A stretch of DNA of 64,000 nt from Pelecanus crispus. Lineage: Eukaryota > Chordata > Aves > Pelecaniformes > Pelecanidae. Shown here piece by piece: positions 35,470 through 48,349 of the stretch. The notes under the pieces are model-generated. The model had not been told where the DNA came from. It ran no database searches and was given only the letters and a program-made list of their open reading frames with translations. The translations under genes were made by a program, and so were the position numbers. The DNA is taken from the NCBI RefSeq assembly GCF_030463565.1, contig NC_134675.1, positions 19,055,862 through 19,119,861 on the forward strand. Direction: 5' to 3'. Position 1 is the first letter of the stretch; every line of letters starts with the position of its first letter.

Positions 35470-35885
35470 AGGGTTAGTGTCACTGCAGTGCCTGTTGACA
35501 AGGTTTGAGTATCTGCATTGCATATCGCGGGGGTTGGAGTGTCCGCAGTGCCCGTCACGGGGGTTGATCTCTGGATGATATTCTTAAATAGTTTTCTAAA
35601 CCTAAACAAGACCTGAAGCACATTCAGGAGACATAGCAGTAGGAGGATGCTGGTTTGAACATCCCAAGGATATTCAAAATTCTCAAGAGCTGTTGTAACT
35701 ACCCTGAAGGAGAAAGGGATGGTGAAGGAGCAGGGGAAAGTGTCCCCCTCTGTCTCCCCCATAGATTGGCTCTCCAAGGAGAAGAGGTAATAAGTGTAAT
35801 TATTAACAGTTTCTGAAAAATGGCTCCCGAAGTTCCCGAAGTACGGGGATCACGGCAGTGCTGAGTACAGTCTCATGACCAATAA
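35470..35885 (-). mobile_element. ERV gag 5' region
   Basis: Minus-strand ERV sequence, with an open frame beginning [20 protein letters not shown] and containing a hydrophobic stretch. A diverged copy lies on the plus strand at 62520-62890. The low-coordinate side continues, past the nested CR1, into the gag fragment. Confidence 0.7.
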
Positions 35886-36445
35886 TGGTTTCAGCTGGGC
35901 TAGAGTTAATTTTCTTCCTAGTAGCTGGCATAGTGCTGGGTTTTGGATTTAGTATGAGAATAATGTTGATAACACACTGATGTTTCAGTTGTTGCTGAGT
36001 ACTGCTTATGCTAGTCAAGGACTTTTCAGCTTCCCATGCTCTGCCAGGTGCACAAGAAACTGGGAGGGGGCACAGCCAGAAAAGTTGATCCAAACTGACC
36101 AAAGGGCTATTCCATACCATATGACATCATGCTCAGTATATAAGCTGCTGGGAGTTGGCCGGGGGCAGCGATCGCTGCTCGGGAACTGTCTGGGTATCGG
36201 TTGGCGGGTGGTGAGCAATTGCATTGTGCATCACTTGCATTGTATATTATTATTACTATTATTATTATATTGTTATTATTATCATTACTATTTTACTTTA
36301 TTTCAATTATTAAACTGTTCTTATCTCAACCCAGGAGTGTTTCTCACTGTTACTCCTCTGATTCTCTCCCCCATCCCACCAGGGCAGGGGGAATGAGCAA
36401 GCGGCTGCGTGGTGCTTAGTTGCTGGCTGGGGTTAAACCATGACA
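35886..36445 (+). mobile_element. ERVL-type LTR, copy d, head-to-head with gag region
   Basis: A ~560-bp LTR lacking its first five bases (starts TGGTTTCAGCTGGGC) and ending ACCATGACA. It is in plus orientation although the adjoining gag region runs on the minus strand, so this is not a normal proviral end. TATA-like CAGTATATAAGC near 36140. Confidence 0.85.
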
Positions 36446-39400
36446 GTTTCTCATCCCACTACTCCTGTTTAAGTGAGATTAATAAATGGCTGGATGAGAA
36501 ACTGCGAGATAAGGAGCTTCTAGCTGGCAAGTGGTTGCCTGGGCTGGTGTTTATTGCAAAATCCCAGTGTCATATGGAGGTATGTGTGTAATATGTACAT
36601 TTATGCCCCCGTGCATGCATGCAGCCAATGCAGCATAATAGGGACTTGCTGAAAGAACCCTGCTCATAGAAGGCTCTGGAGGCACCTGCTTTTGTCCTGA
36701 GGCTGACAGCAAGTGCTTGTCTATGACAAATGTCTGGGAGAGGAAGATGGGGAGGGAAGGAGAGGAAGCGTCTTCAGGTGTCTTTGACTCAACACAGTGG
36801 GGCTCTGTAAGCCTCACATAATCCACGATAAATGGCAGTTGGAGTATGTTTTAAAGCTTATTACAGTACCCCCATCTAGGAAAATTTGTCTTAGTACCAA
36901 AATAGCACCCTCGCCTCATCCATAACCCAGTCCTGCTATGGTGATGGAGAGAGGCTGTGTGCACAGTGGGGTGGGCCCCGTGGCTCTTTGGTGCACATAC
37001 AGCTGCACATGGTTCTTTCTCCTGTGCTAAAACTCCTCAAAACAGGGAGAAAAGCTGCATCTGTTCAAGCAGGAAGAGTTGCTGCTACAGTCTGGTCTAT
37101 TGGTAACAAATGAGGGTCGGTAGTGATTACTTATCTGGATGGTGCAGTGCAGTGATTCAGGCTGTAGCAATGCATGAGAACAGGCTTCCTATTAGCAAAT
37201 CCCAGCATGTTAGCCCACAGGGACAAGGAACTAGTAATCTAGGCCTGTTGCATGTGGACTGGCTATTTTGCGCCCCCTACAGACAGGAATGTGTACCAGA
37301 AGGCACTGAGACACTGACCTGCCTGGGAGCACGCAGGCACTGAGCCTGTCCATGGGTCTGGATTTAATGTCCCACTCAGGATCACAGGTGATGGAAGCGC
37401 AAGATAAGGGCCAGAGCTTTTGCTGACAAAGGGAGAGGCAGGAGAGAAGCCAAGGGGACTTGCTAAACTGTCAGAAAAGAAATATCAAAAAAATACATTA
37501 ATAATTTGGCTGTAGGTAAGGGCTGTGGCTGGAGCAGTCAGCCTGTCCAACTGTTAAAGGTGATATGCTGCTGCCATTTCCTGGCATGGCCTTGGTGGGC
37601 TGAATGGGCCCTGTGATGCTGAGGCTGGGGGACGCCCCAGGGCTGGGGCCCAGCTGGGCTGCCCAGGACCTCTGAGAATTGTATCTGGAAGGCCAGGAGT
37701 GGGGCCATGCTGTGCTGCTTTCAGGCCTGATACTGAGAGCAGCAGCTCTGCAGTGCTCTGGGTCCCCAGATGATGCCTAGCCCCAGCACCAAGGCACTCC
37801 CTTACTGGTCTCAGTTAGCTGTGCTGGCACATGTCTACTGTTCAGCTGCAGCCTGGAGGTACTGAGTGCCCCAGGCACTCACAGCCCTGAGGAGCATTTT
37901 CTGAGTAGCTTTATTTGGGGTTTTGGTGCCCAGAACCTGCTGCACTATGTTGTGCACTCAGGATAATGGGCCATGACAGAAGTTGCAGAGGACTGGCTGA
38001 GGTGGATATGGGCCAATGGCTCCTGCAGAGCTGTTCTCTCACTGAAACCTGTCACTGGCCCCTGGCTCAGCTCAGTGCCCGAGCCCACAGTGTGACCTAT
38101 GTATTATCATAAAAGGAAAGCCAGTGTGATGCCTAGCACACCAGTACACAATATGTTTCCATTTTGCAGGTGAGCCTGGAGTCAAATTACTTACTTTGAA
38201 TTTCATCTTGTACCTCTCTACTGGGTCATTCTTGCTCAGAGCCTCCCTGGCTGAGCCAGGAATTTCCTAGCATTTGTGCAGCCTAGCTATTTGTAGGGGG
38301 TGGGAGGGTTATTTTGGCTCTGCTAGTTATTTCATGGTAGTTAGAGACTGCTGGGAAGACAAGAAGGTGATGTGTTACTGTGCCATAAACAGCACAATGT
38401 CTGGAAAATACACATAAGATGCTTTTGCAGACAGGTTCACTGCTACTCTGATTATCAGTGGTCAAACTGAAGCTATAAACCCCCCAGGAGCCCTCCAAAC
38501 ACAGCACCCTGAGGTGCATAGGGCTGGAAGGGCTCCTGTGAATCTTTGTTGCTCCATGGCTGTTGTGCTATGTTGCTGCCCAGTGCCCATACTCGCTGGA
38601 CAAACCTGGGCTGCACCACAGCTAGCACATGGTTAGGTGCATCCCTAGCTCCTCTGCAGGCTCTGCTGGCCCCCAGCCATGGGGATGAAAAGCTGTTCCC
38701 AGAAACCTGGTAGCTTCTGGTGTTCTGATGTGTAATCTGCACAAATGTTTCCTGTGGAAAGCAGGGCATTCCTGTCATTCACTATCCAACCTTATTTCCT
38801 TTGTTTATTTTAACAGTTAGAGGAAGCAATCTTGCTTTGTCAGAAGTGAGGCATTCAATAAAGATAAAGCCACTGCCTCCTCTTTCTGCATGAGCTTCAC
38901 CCTGCAGTTGTAAAGCAGAAGTACACCAACTGCTCAGCAGCTACAAGCTCAGGTGAGGAGGGTGCACAAAAAACCTGCACGCTCCTGTAGAAACTTAAGG
39001 GGCCTTATGTGAAACAGTGGTAAGTAAAACTGCACAGTGAACTAACAATTTGGAGTGCTAGAATTACCTGTGGAAAAGGAGTCTAGTATTAGATTTGCAC
39101 CTAATTTAACACCAAAGTGTTAACTGGCTTGACATGTCTAGGATTACTGTTCTGTGGAAGTGACAGAAATGATTTTTGGTGTTGGATGTTACACAGTGTA
39201 ACACATGCAAACACCCACCCCCCCAGCTTTATGTGGGTCTGAGTCTGCCCTTATTAAACATTTTACAATCTACAAAATTCAAAACTTTAGCCAGGAAGGG
39301 GAAGCTGTCTTTTCTCAGGTGCCACCCTTGAAGCCTTTTGCTGTGACCATCCTTTGAACATCCAACTGTTTTTTCAGTACCAAGACATAAGTTCACTAAA

Positions 39401-41253
39401 TGCCTGTGAGGATTCTCCACCCTTTAGAAACAAAAGAACCAAACCCAGGTGAGGCTAAGGGCAGTCAGATGTAGCCAGGTCTGTGATTCTAACTTCTTTC
39501 TCAGAAGTAAGTCTGTGCAAGTAGACAGCATTATACTCCTCACTCCCATACTGTTCCTTAGAATTGGATTTTTGGACACTCTTCCCAGTTTCATCAGACC
39601 TAAACAAGCCTGCCTGGAATGCCACTCTTACATCTTCAGAGTGCAGAGCCACAGGCAGACACAGCCACCCCTTCCCTTGCAAGACCCCAGAACGAAGAAC
39701 ATACACACAAATGGCCAGCAGTGGGAATGGAGGTGGGTCCCTGTCTGACCACCATAGCTTCAGCCAGTCACAGCTGACACCTATTTACAAGAGCAAATTA
39801 AAAAGGGAGGACTGAACAGCTTTCACCTTCTGTTGAAATTCCCCAATATACCCAACTAGGTAGCCTTGTGTCCTGGTATACCACAGTCACATCTCTCTAT
39901 GGGAATGTCTCTCCATTTCTTGCCTATTAGGTAGTTCCTGGACTCTTCTCCTTCTGTGGTTGTCACTTAAGTCAGCCTTACAAAAACACCAACTCTAGTA
40001 CACAAAGTAAGCATGGAATTTTGTTTTCTTTTCTTTTCCACATATTATGTAGTAGACAAATGCAACATTCAGGCTCAGTTGGGTAACAAAGAGGAAGACA
40101 TTCAAAATTGACAGTAAAAAGTAAATTGTAGAAAGTTTACATGACAATAAACACGCAGCTTGCAAAATAATTAAGATAGTGCACCAGTATTAAAACACAT
40201 TTCCATATAGAGACAGCTTATGCTGCAATTTACAAGTTTAACCTTTGGCCAGAGTATGCAAGCCTTTTAGAGCTGGCATACAAATTACCAGTAGCTTAAT
40301 CAGCCATAGTTACTTTAAGTACATAGTAAAATTTCATTTAATGTTTACATTCACTAACCATCCAATCCAGCATCAAGGTGCTTTCCTTGTTAGCATGTCC
40401 TCTGTCCCATGACTGCTTACCTAGATGCACATATCAGCACAGTAATGTTTGGTGACCAGTAACCTTGACTGTAGGCTCCTTAACCACTCTCCCCCCCACA
40501 AAACAAAAGCACTTGGTTATTAGACAATCCATTGCTGTATCAAAATGTCAGGCTATATGTGACACTGAAGAAGTCTGGTATATTAAAAAAACAAAATGAA
40601 ACCAAACATGGCAAGTTGACTGTATTCATTAACAAATGGGCTTTGATATGAAGAAAAGCAATAGGTGTTACCAGTTTCAAATGCTGCAGAGAATGCTCAT
40701 CTAACATGTCTGCAATCGCCAGTGAAGAACAGTTGGTGCTGGATGCAGAAGAGACTTCAGTCTAAGCAGGAGGAAGTCTAGCTTTCTAGCTGTCTGTTGA
40801 CAGTTGTGCCATATGCTTGTTTTTCATCTATTATTACTTAAGTGTGCTTTGGCAAAGTATCAATGACTTTATTGCATGTATCCACTTCCAAGGTTGTCTT
40901 TGCAAATAAACACAAGTAGTGGCTAAGGCTGCCTTGTGTGAGGTATTTATTGCCTACACTCTCTGCACTAAAATTAAGGGGGGGAATGGATGATCATTGA
41001 GATCTGGCCCTTAGTCATTAATTTAAAATTTGTCTGTATCAAATCGTATGGCCTTAAAATGCATCCTTGTCTATTTAAGTCAGCACTGCTTCTTTCATTT
41101 TAAGGAATGGCTCAGATTGCACAAGTACTACAAAGGAAACAACAAAGAAAGCACACACACATATGCATTTTAGCTGTTTTTTTTTACTGATCCTTTTACT
41201 TTTAAGGAAGAGAAATGGGGATTTGTGAATCAAATGCAGGATATTTCATTTTA
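36446..41253. other. 4.8 kb without a recognised gene
   Basis: Mixed composition: 36.6-38.8 kb is richer in GC than the flanks, 39.8-41.2 kb AT-rich. I see short open frames only, none with a family I recognise, no splice-bounded conserved exon and no transposon of the families found elsewhere. Probably intergenic sequence or an undetected old repeat. Confidence 0.4.
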
Positions 41254-41337
41254 GAATCATAGAATCATTTAGGTTGGAAAAGACAAGACCTTTAAGATTA
41301 TTGAGTCCAACTGTTAACCTAGCACTGCCAAGTCCAC
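41254..41337 (-). mobile_element. CR1 3' tail fragment
   Basis: AGAATCATAGAATCATTTAG then GTTGGAAAAGAC and the CR1 3' end, about 80 bp; the LTR at 41406 lies just beyond. Confidence 0.8.
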
Positions 41338-41405
41338 CAAAATTTACCCTTCTCCATACTTCTGCACTTATACCTCCACCTTACTGCAGTTTTCTGGATC
41401 AAGAG

Positions 41406-42447
41406 TGTGGTGGGTTGACCCTGGCTGGATGCCAAGTGCCCACCAAAGCCACTCTATCACTCCCCTTCCTCAACTGGACAGGGGAGAGAAAATATAATGA
41501 AAAGCTCATGGGGCGAGATAAGAACAGGGAGAGATCATTCACCAGTTACCAACACAGGCAAAACAGACTCAACTCAGGGAAATTAGCTTAATTTATTACG
41601 AATCAAATCAGAGAAGAATAATGAGAAATAAAACCAAATCTTAAAACACCTTCCCCCCCACCCCTCCCTTCTTCCCGGGCTCAACCTCACTCCCGATTTT
41701 CTCTACCTCCTCCTCCCCCTGAGCAGCGCATTGGGATGGGGAATGAGGGTTGCAGTCAGTTCATCACACGTCGTCTCTGCTGCTACTTCCTCCTCAGGGG
41801 AGGACTCCTCACACTCTTCCCCTGCTCCAGCATGGAGTCCCTCCCACGGGCTACAGTCCTCCACAAACTTCTCCAATATGGGTCCTTCCCGTGGGCTACA
41901 GTTCTTCAGGAACTGCTCCAGCATGGGTCCCACACAGGGTCACAGGTCCTGCCAGGAGCCTGCTCCAGCATGGGCTTCCCACAGGGTCACAGCCTCCTCT
42001 GGGTGCATCCACCTGCTCTGGCATGGGGTCCTCCATGGGCTGCAGGTGGATATCTGCTCCACCATTAACCTCCATGGGCTGCAGGGAGACAGCCTGCTTC
42101 ACCATGTCTTCACCACGGGCTGCAGAGGAATCTCTGCTCCGGCGCCTGGAGCACCTCCTCCCCCTCCTTCTTCGCTGACCTTGGTGTCTGCAGAGTTGTT
42201 CCTCTCACATATTCCCACTCCTCACTCCAGCTGCAGTTGCGCATTTCCCCCCCCCCTTCTTAAATATGTTATCAGAGAGGCGCTACCACTGTTGCTGATT
42301 GGCTTGGCCTTGGCCAGCGGCGGGTCTGTCTTGGAGCCAGCTGGCATTGGCTCTATGGGACATAGGGGAAGCTTCTGGCAGCTTCTCACAGAAGCCACCC
42401 CTGTAGCCCCCCCCGCTACCAAAACCTTGCCATGCAAACCCAATACA
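41406..42447 (-). mobile_element. Solo LTR of second ERV family, with target duplication
   Basis: A 1,042-bp element that reads on the minus strand from TGTATTGGGTTTGCATGGCA to GGGTCAACCCACCACA. Minus-strand signals: CATATTTAAGAAGG as TATA-like box and AATAAATTAAGC near 41,590 as polyadenylation signal. The central part (41,800-42,100) is GC-rich with degenerate repeats of a CTCCAGCATGGG-type unit. It is flanked on both sides by AAGAG (41401-41405 and 42448-42452), a perfect 5-bp target duplication. Confidence 0.92.
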
Positions 42448-45400
42448 AAGAGATAAACTGAAGACTATGGCTTTGGCTGTAATTCCCAACTGGCTGTTTC
42501 ATGACAAGAGACTCATCATTTTTGTTATAAACTGCTTCCAAATAACATTAAAAGCAACTCTTGGAATTTAAAATGGCTATATGTATCCATCCTGGCAAAC
42601 AGACAAGAGGTTACAGGGGATTAATGAAGTTTTACAATCCATCAATCAGGAGAACTTTTTAACATATTGAAAGGAATGTATCCAGATGACAGTTAATTTC
42701 AATGACAACTGTCTTACAGGGAAAATAAACTTGTATATTTAGTCCCATTTAATGCATATAAATCACAATTTAAAACGTGTATGTCCTGGAGCAGGTCAGA
42801 TTCAGATCCCACAATGAAGTCAATACCATAGCAGCATATATTGATGTGGGTCTTGGATATTCAAGACCTGGCATTAAGTAAGTTAAATTAATGAAGTTAA
42901 ATCAGCATGATGATTCCCACATATTGGGCACACTAATGTAAGTTTTAACCATCTGGTGGTGCTCATGATTTACAGTCAAAGTTGAAGCTGCAAAACCCAT
43001 CCCAGGCTATGAGGCAATCTCCAGTGCCCAAGAACTAGACTCAGCCCTTGCATGTAAACTCCCCCCTCCTCCCAGGGGAGCTATAAATGAAGCCAAGGGA
43101 GCACCTGGCCTTTTGGCCCTGTGATGGAGCCAAAGTTTTTGCAAGTCTAGATAATTAGCATTCTGCTAGGCTGCTGTAGCATGGATAGGCACATGCTTGT
43201 CACAAACAATCCAGAACTAAGTTTAAAAACGTTTTGCTCTGCTGTGCTTTGCATTGCATTGCCAGGTTAAGGCTTAAAAGGTAGTTTAGTTTACTACAGT
43301 AGGCATATGAAACAACCCCAAGATTTTCACTACAGTGGGAGAGGATATTCCCAGGCTAACTGCCCTGAAAAAGAGCCAACACACCCCAGTAACAACCTCC
43401 TGTTCTAACAGAATAACCACAAGCTACTACAGAGATAAATATATTAACTTTTCTTGTAAACAGAGGCACAATTAGCCAGCCTGCACTTAAAAGTTTCAAA
43501 CATGCTAATACAGGAAAAATATTTTATTTTTACTAGCCCCCCCCCCCCCCCTTCCCTGCTACCAAAGTAACAAGGTCTTCACAACTGTTCTCCCACCCCT
43601 ACTTGAAAAATTCCAGTCCAGGTAATCAAGATGGACATGAAAGTATCAATACTGAAGTGTGATTTTATTTTAATGATGCCTGTATTTTGTAAAGTGCACC
43701 ATAGTTATTGGGAGGGGGGGGAAGCTTTTCCCTTAATTATGATGTTAGGGCCAAGTTCAGATAATTTCAGTGGACTGCTATAATGCATTACATTACAGAT
43801 ACTCTAAAAACCTGTGTGCAACTCTTTGGTACAATTAGATTGTTACCATCCAAAGTACAAAATCAAGTTAAGCACTGAACACTGCATGATATAATATTTT
43901 GGCTCAGATTTATGAACAAGCTGTAAACCCGTTATTCATATGTATTGTGGCTTCTATAAGTTGTTCACCCACAAGTATCTCCTGTTTAGTCTTTAGTATT
44001 TTAGCCCTAGATAAGCACACAAGACCGAAAGACAGATTATAACTCTGCCAGACAGACAGAATTCTCTCCAGGATACACTCTTGTACAATAATATAAGTTT
44101 ATTACCCCTGACCCCTAAACAACAAAGAAAGAAAGATGCCAGAAGTGACAGGCCAGAACTCTTGTTAGCACAGACACTTGAAAATGAGACTCTTTTTAAA
44201 CTGTTTAACTTTGGAAAATGGTCCATGATTAACAGCAACTGAGATCAAAATGCCTTCCCTTTACACAACAGAAAAGCAAAAAAGAATAGCAACTTCAGGA
44301 ATAATTGAAGTTGTCCCTCAAATATGACGTATGCTATCAAAAGTTAGTATCAGTGGATCACAAAAAAAAAAAAAAACCCAACAAAAAAACCCCCACAAAA
44401 CACACACAAAAAACCATCAGTATGTTTAAAACATCCAGGCCTTTGCAGCAATGTTCAGACTAAGTAGCCAGGTTGTGGCCCATGGTATTTCAGAGATGAG
44501 CAGAAGGTGGATTAGATGCATGTGGCTGCAGGGCAGTTCTAATAAGCATGCACACTGCTCAACAGAGACTTTTCCTTTTACTTGTGGTTTCTACAGTCAC
44601 TATGAAGTTTGCATAGAGAAGACTACCCATCCCCCAGTAAACTAACTGCTATTATTTTCCAAGAGGAATGTGTTCTGACAAAGGAATGTTCCTTCAACCT
44701 CTGAAAATATAAAAGATGTTCTCTGCTGTCTAGTGACAGCATAATTTTCATTATGCCTTTGCCCCCTGGGGGAGAGTTTGAAGGTGCTGAGGTGGAGTGG
44801 GGAGAAAAGGAAGGGGACTGGTTTGAAGAAAGGTGTATAGTAAGCTGCAACATAGCCTTTTAGTTTAAAAAAGTGCCCAGATACAAAAAAATACTGTTGG
44901 GAGAAAGGAACTGTGGAATACTCTAATTTTATTAAAGATTCAGCATTCTTTATCTGTTTTAAATAGTCCAGACTTCAAGAGATAATCTTATGAATTTACT
45001 GTAGCATTGAATTTCTTTGTAACAAAAGCAGAAGACACATGTGAACATTTATATGTATACTTGTCATTCCATGCAAGCTGGCAGACAAGGAAAGTTGAAA
45101 TTATACTGACACCTGTCTTTCCAGGGCCTTTAGCAACTGCTTTGCAGAACAGCAGCACCAGAGGTCACAGCACAGAAAGTTTCAGGTGGTCTTAAATACA
45201 TAGTTCTTTTGCTGAAGGAGAAAGAAAACCCTTGTTTTATTCTCACAACACAGCATTTAGTGTTTTGAATTAAGGTTTTATTAGTGTCAGATTAGAAAGC
45301 TGACTAGACTAAGGTTTAAAAAAAAAAATCTACAGGAATGCCATAAAATTTCTAGTTATCACTGGGGAAGGGGTTTATTTTAATGTAATTTCATTTTCTT

Positions 45401-46669
45401 TAAACCCTGGTAGAGACAGTCTCCAAGAAATGTATCTTCTTCAATAAAATGCAAACTGTATGAATAGAGAAGAATTGAGACATAAGAAAAAAGTAAGGAA
45501 TTTTAGCAACCACATAAGTCTTATTTGTGGCTCACGATGGATAATAGATACATAGTACCAGTGACACTCAAATTCAGAGGTTGGTTGTTTTTTTTTTTTT
45601 TTTTTCTTCCAAGAGCTTCAATGACTTCAATGCTTTGGTTTTTGCTGCTTTCAGTTTTAAGGAGGTCCTGCAGCATTAGCAGTGAAGTTGCAGCACACTA
45701 ATCGTTGTAATCAATCAGAAAGATCATATTCCCTTTCTCCCGAGTAGTTAGAAAAACGGTAAAAACTTACAGCTCGTTACTTACCTCTCAAGCTGTTTAC
45801 AGCAAAGGTGCACATATTAAAGGCAATTTATATGACCAAAGAGGTATGGTATAATCAGACAGTGATTTGGGTATGAAACCTTTAAATCTGTTTATCTGTG
45901 TTTTCATCTGGATTTTTAACTTTTAAACATGAAGACTGAATCACTGTGTCAAGTTGCAAGGCATATTTTTAGGCCAAATTATTATATAATTCATGTGCAC
46001 ACATATCTAAATGTAGGCAGAATATCCATTACTATAGTAGCATTCAGAATCAAGCAATCATGGCATTTTCTTATTTGCATACCATAGCAAGTTCTATTTA
46101 AGTTTTATGATTTTTAAATGGGGATGAACATGATTTGCATGTCTGGTAAGTTGGAAACTGTGCCAAGTCAAAATTCAGAAAGTCAATCAAGCTACTGAAA
46201 AGTATATGATGCAAGTATTCTTCCATGTTAGAATATTAAACTTCAGTCTTACTTTTGCACAAAGATGCTCCAAGCAACTAAAGCTGGCTTTTTAGGCTTG
46301 TATACCATCACAAATCCAAGTATTTCTTTTAGGAGGTCTATTGGCTGATGTGATTAATTGAAGCTTGCCATTTTCAATCATGTGTAAATCTGATATGACA
46401 AGACAAAAAAGCAAGGTAGCACAAAGGCTTGTTCAGCTATTCAGACAAATAAGATTTTATGTAGAGCATAAAAGTAAGTCTCCAGTAGGTCTGAACTGCA
46501 AATTTTCCACAGAAACACAGTCCTTATTGTACTTTGTCAAATTATTCTTCACTTAATTTCAATATTTCTATGTGCATTCAGATAAAAATACCTAGCTTAA
46601 TTTATCAGAAACACAGGAGAAAGTGTGAACAGGCATTAATGAAGGCCTAAATAGAGCCAGCCTCTTCTC
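42448..46669 (-). other. IL6ST 3' flank: 3' UTR and intergenic sequence
   Basis: Follows the original IL6ST stop codon on the minus strand. Its first part is very likely 3' untranslated region; several AATAAA-type signals occur (for example within 45230-45280 and 43505-43520), but I cannot choose the used site. A C-run (43540) and an A-run (44360) occur. No further gene is seen. Confidence 0.5.
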
Positions 46670-47391
46670 TCATTGAGGCATATAGCCCCCTTGTCTCACA
46701 GTCTGTGGGAGGTAACTTTTTGGCATTTCATCAACTCACAGTGAATTTCCTTCCTCTGTTTCAGGTCTCACAGTTTGTCCTTCAATACTTGTCTGTAAAA
46801 CATCTGATAGAGCAGCTTCCTGGGTATTTTTTTCCAGCCCAAGGCCCAATGGCTGTGAACTCAGACCTGAGATCTGCAGTTGTGCAAATCCAACAAGATC
46901 CCCCCCATTAGCAGGAGTAATTTGCTTTGCTCTTTCAAAGCACAGCCTGTCTGTGTTGGTTTCATCTTGACGACAATTTTGTTTGAAATACTGCTGCCTC
47001 TGTGTTGTACTGTCACTCTCTCCAGCATGATCCTCTGATCTCTCTTCTGAATCTAGCAGTGGCTGAGTTGACTCAGACCTTGAAAAGACTTGTACAGGTG
47101 TGTGGTCTCTATAGCCATTAAGTACTACAGTTGAATACTGTACAGTGCTTGAAGTGTTTTGTGTAGTTTCACCTTCGTCGCTGTCAGAGACGCTTTGCCT
47201 AGGGGAAGACATGCACGAGGATCCTCCAATACCACTGCTATGCCCTTCTGAAGTACTTTTTTCCTTTTTAAGCAAGTCAAAGGGTTTTAGATTTTGTTCT
47301 GAAAAAGACTTCTTGTCATCAGCTTCTATTTCTACGACACATCTGTAAAGCCGCCTTCTAGGTACATCTGACCTTTGGAACTAAAGTTATG
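46670..47391 (-). pseudogene. IL6ST: IL6ST last coding exon, frameshift and nonsense
   Basis: Acceptor TTTTTTCAG at 47392. Starts HNFSSKGQMYLEGGFTDVS, then stops at TAG (47332-47334). The rest is open in a frame shifted by a 4-nt deletion: VEIEADDKKSFSEQ, the serine-rich SSGIGGSSCMS, the SHP2/SOCS3 site VQYSTVV, the internalisation motif STQPLL and the STAT3 site YFKQ. It then meets TGA at 46736-46738. Beyond that the same frame reads MPKSYLPQTVRQGGYMPQ and the original TGA at 46670-46672. The first YxxQ site of mammals (YRHQ) reads YRDH here. Confidence 0.92.
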
Positions 47392-48267
47392 CTGAAAAAA
47401 AGAGATGGATGATGCCCAAGAGGAAGTTTATTTAGGTTAAAAAAAAACAAAAAACCCTCATTAAATATCTGAATTTTTAGTCTAATTGCTTTGAGATTCT
47501 TCACATAAGTTTTCTCCTTACTGAATTTGACAGTATCTCCAAGGTATCCGTTACAAAATGAAGGGCATAGCTTTGTTTCCAATACAAAATTTTAATTACA
47601 CAGATATTCTAAAACCATAATGGGTGTGCAAGCTTTGCTCTAGTTTTAATTATTCTGAAGAGCCATAAACATAGAACCATTTACTATGCAGCACAGGAAC
47701 ATTCTGTATTGAGGCCACACAAACAATACTTCCATTAACATATTCAACATCAGAGCACTTCTTCATAGAAGTTGCCACAGTTTAATGAACAGAATTTGCT
47801 GTGTCATCCACCGCACATGGGGCATAAATTTTGCTGCCATCTCCTCATCCATGAGGAACTCTTAGAGCTCTCTCTCTCTTTCATTTATGACTTAACTGTG
47901 CAACAAGTCACTTCAGGGTTTTAAGAATGGGAATCATGAATTCTGTTTACTTAATCCTGATTTCCTGTGAATGAGTAATAATTAGGGCTTGACCCTTCAA
48001 ACTACTAAACTGAATATAATTCACAATGTTAAAGCCTGCTCTATGCTGTGAGCTTGTGCTAAGGGCCATGTATTTCTAAAGCTAAATCTACTGATGCAAT
48101 AAAGTCTTCTAATCATATCATATCACAATGTCCTGAAACTTAACATCCAGGGATATTTTTTTTTCCCTGAAGTCTGCATGTGTTAGAAGAGAGAAGACTC
48201 CCACTGGTTAGTTTATTTGAAACCTTGTAGACTAGGAATATACAGGATGCAGAAAGATGAGTATTAC

Positions 48268-48349
48268 CTTAGCTGGAACTTGAGGAGACCATTTAGCAAT
48301 GTTACTCTTGGATGGATCAGGGACATTAGGCCAGATATGCTTTTTAATT
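48268..48349 (-). CDS. IL6ST: IL6ST exon, box 1
   Basis: An 82-nt exon, with acceptor CTTTACAG and donor GTAATA. It encodes IKKHIWPNVPDPSKSNIAKW, the membrane-proximal box 1 (WPNVPDP) that binds JAK kinases, essentially identical to mammalian gp130. Intact. Confidence 0.96.

Noticed and set aside
36446-41253. Search for DDX4 or another gene between the LTR block and IL6ST
   Set aside because: No helicase motifs or conserved exon found in any frame; left unassigned.
41731-42456. 241-codon plus-strand open frame with Ser/Pro/His-rich product
   Set aside because: Lies entirely in the antisense of the second-family LTR; composition comes from its GC-rich repeats.
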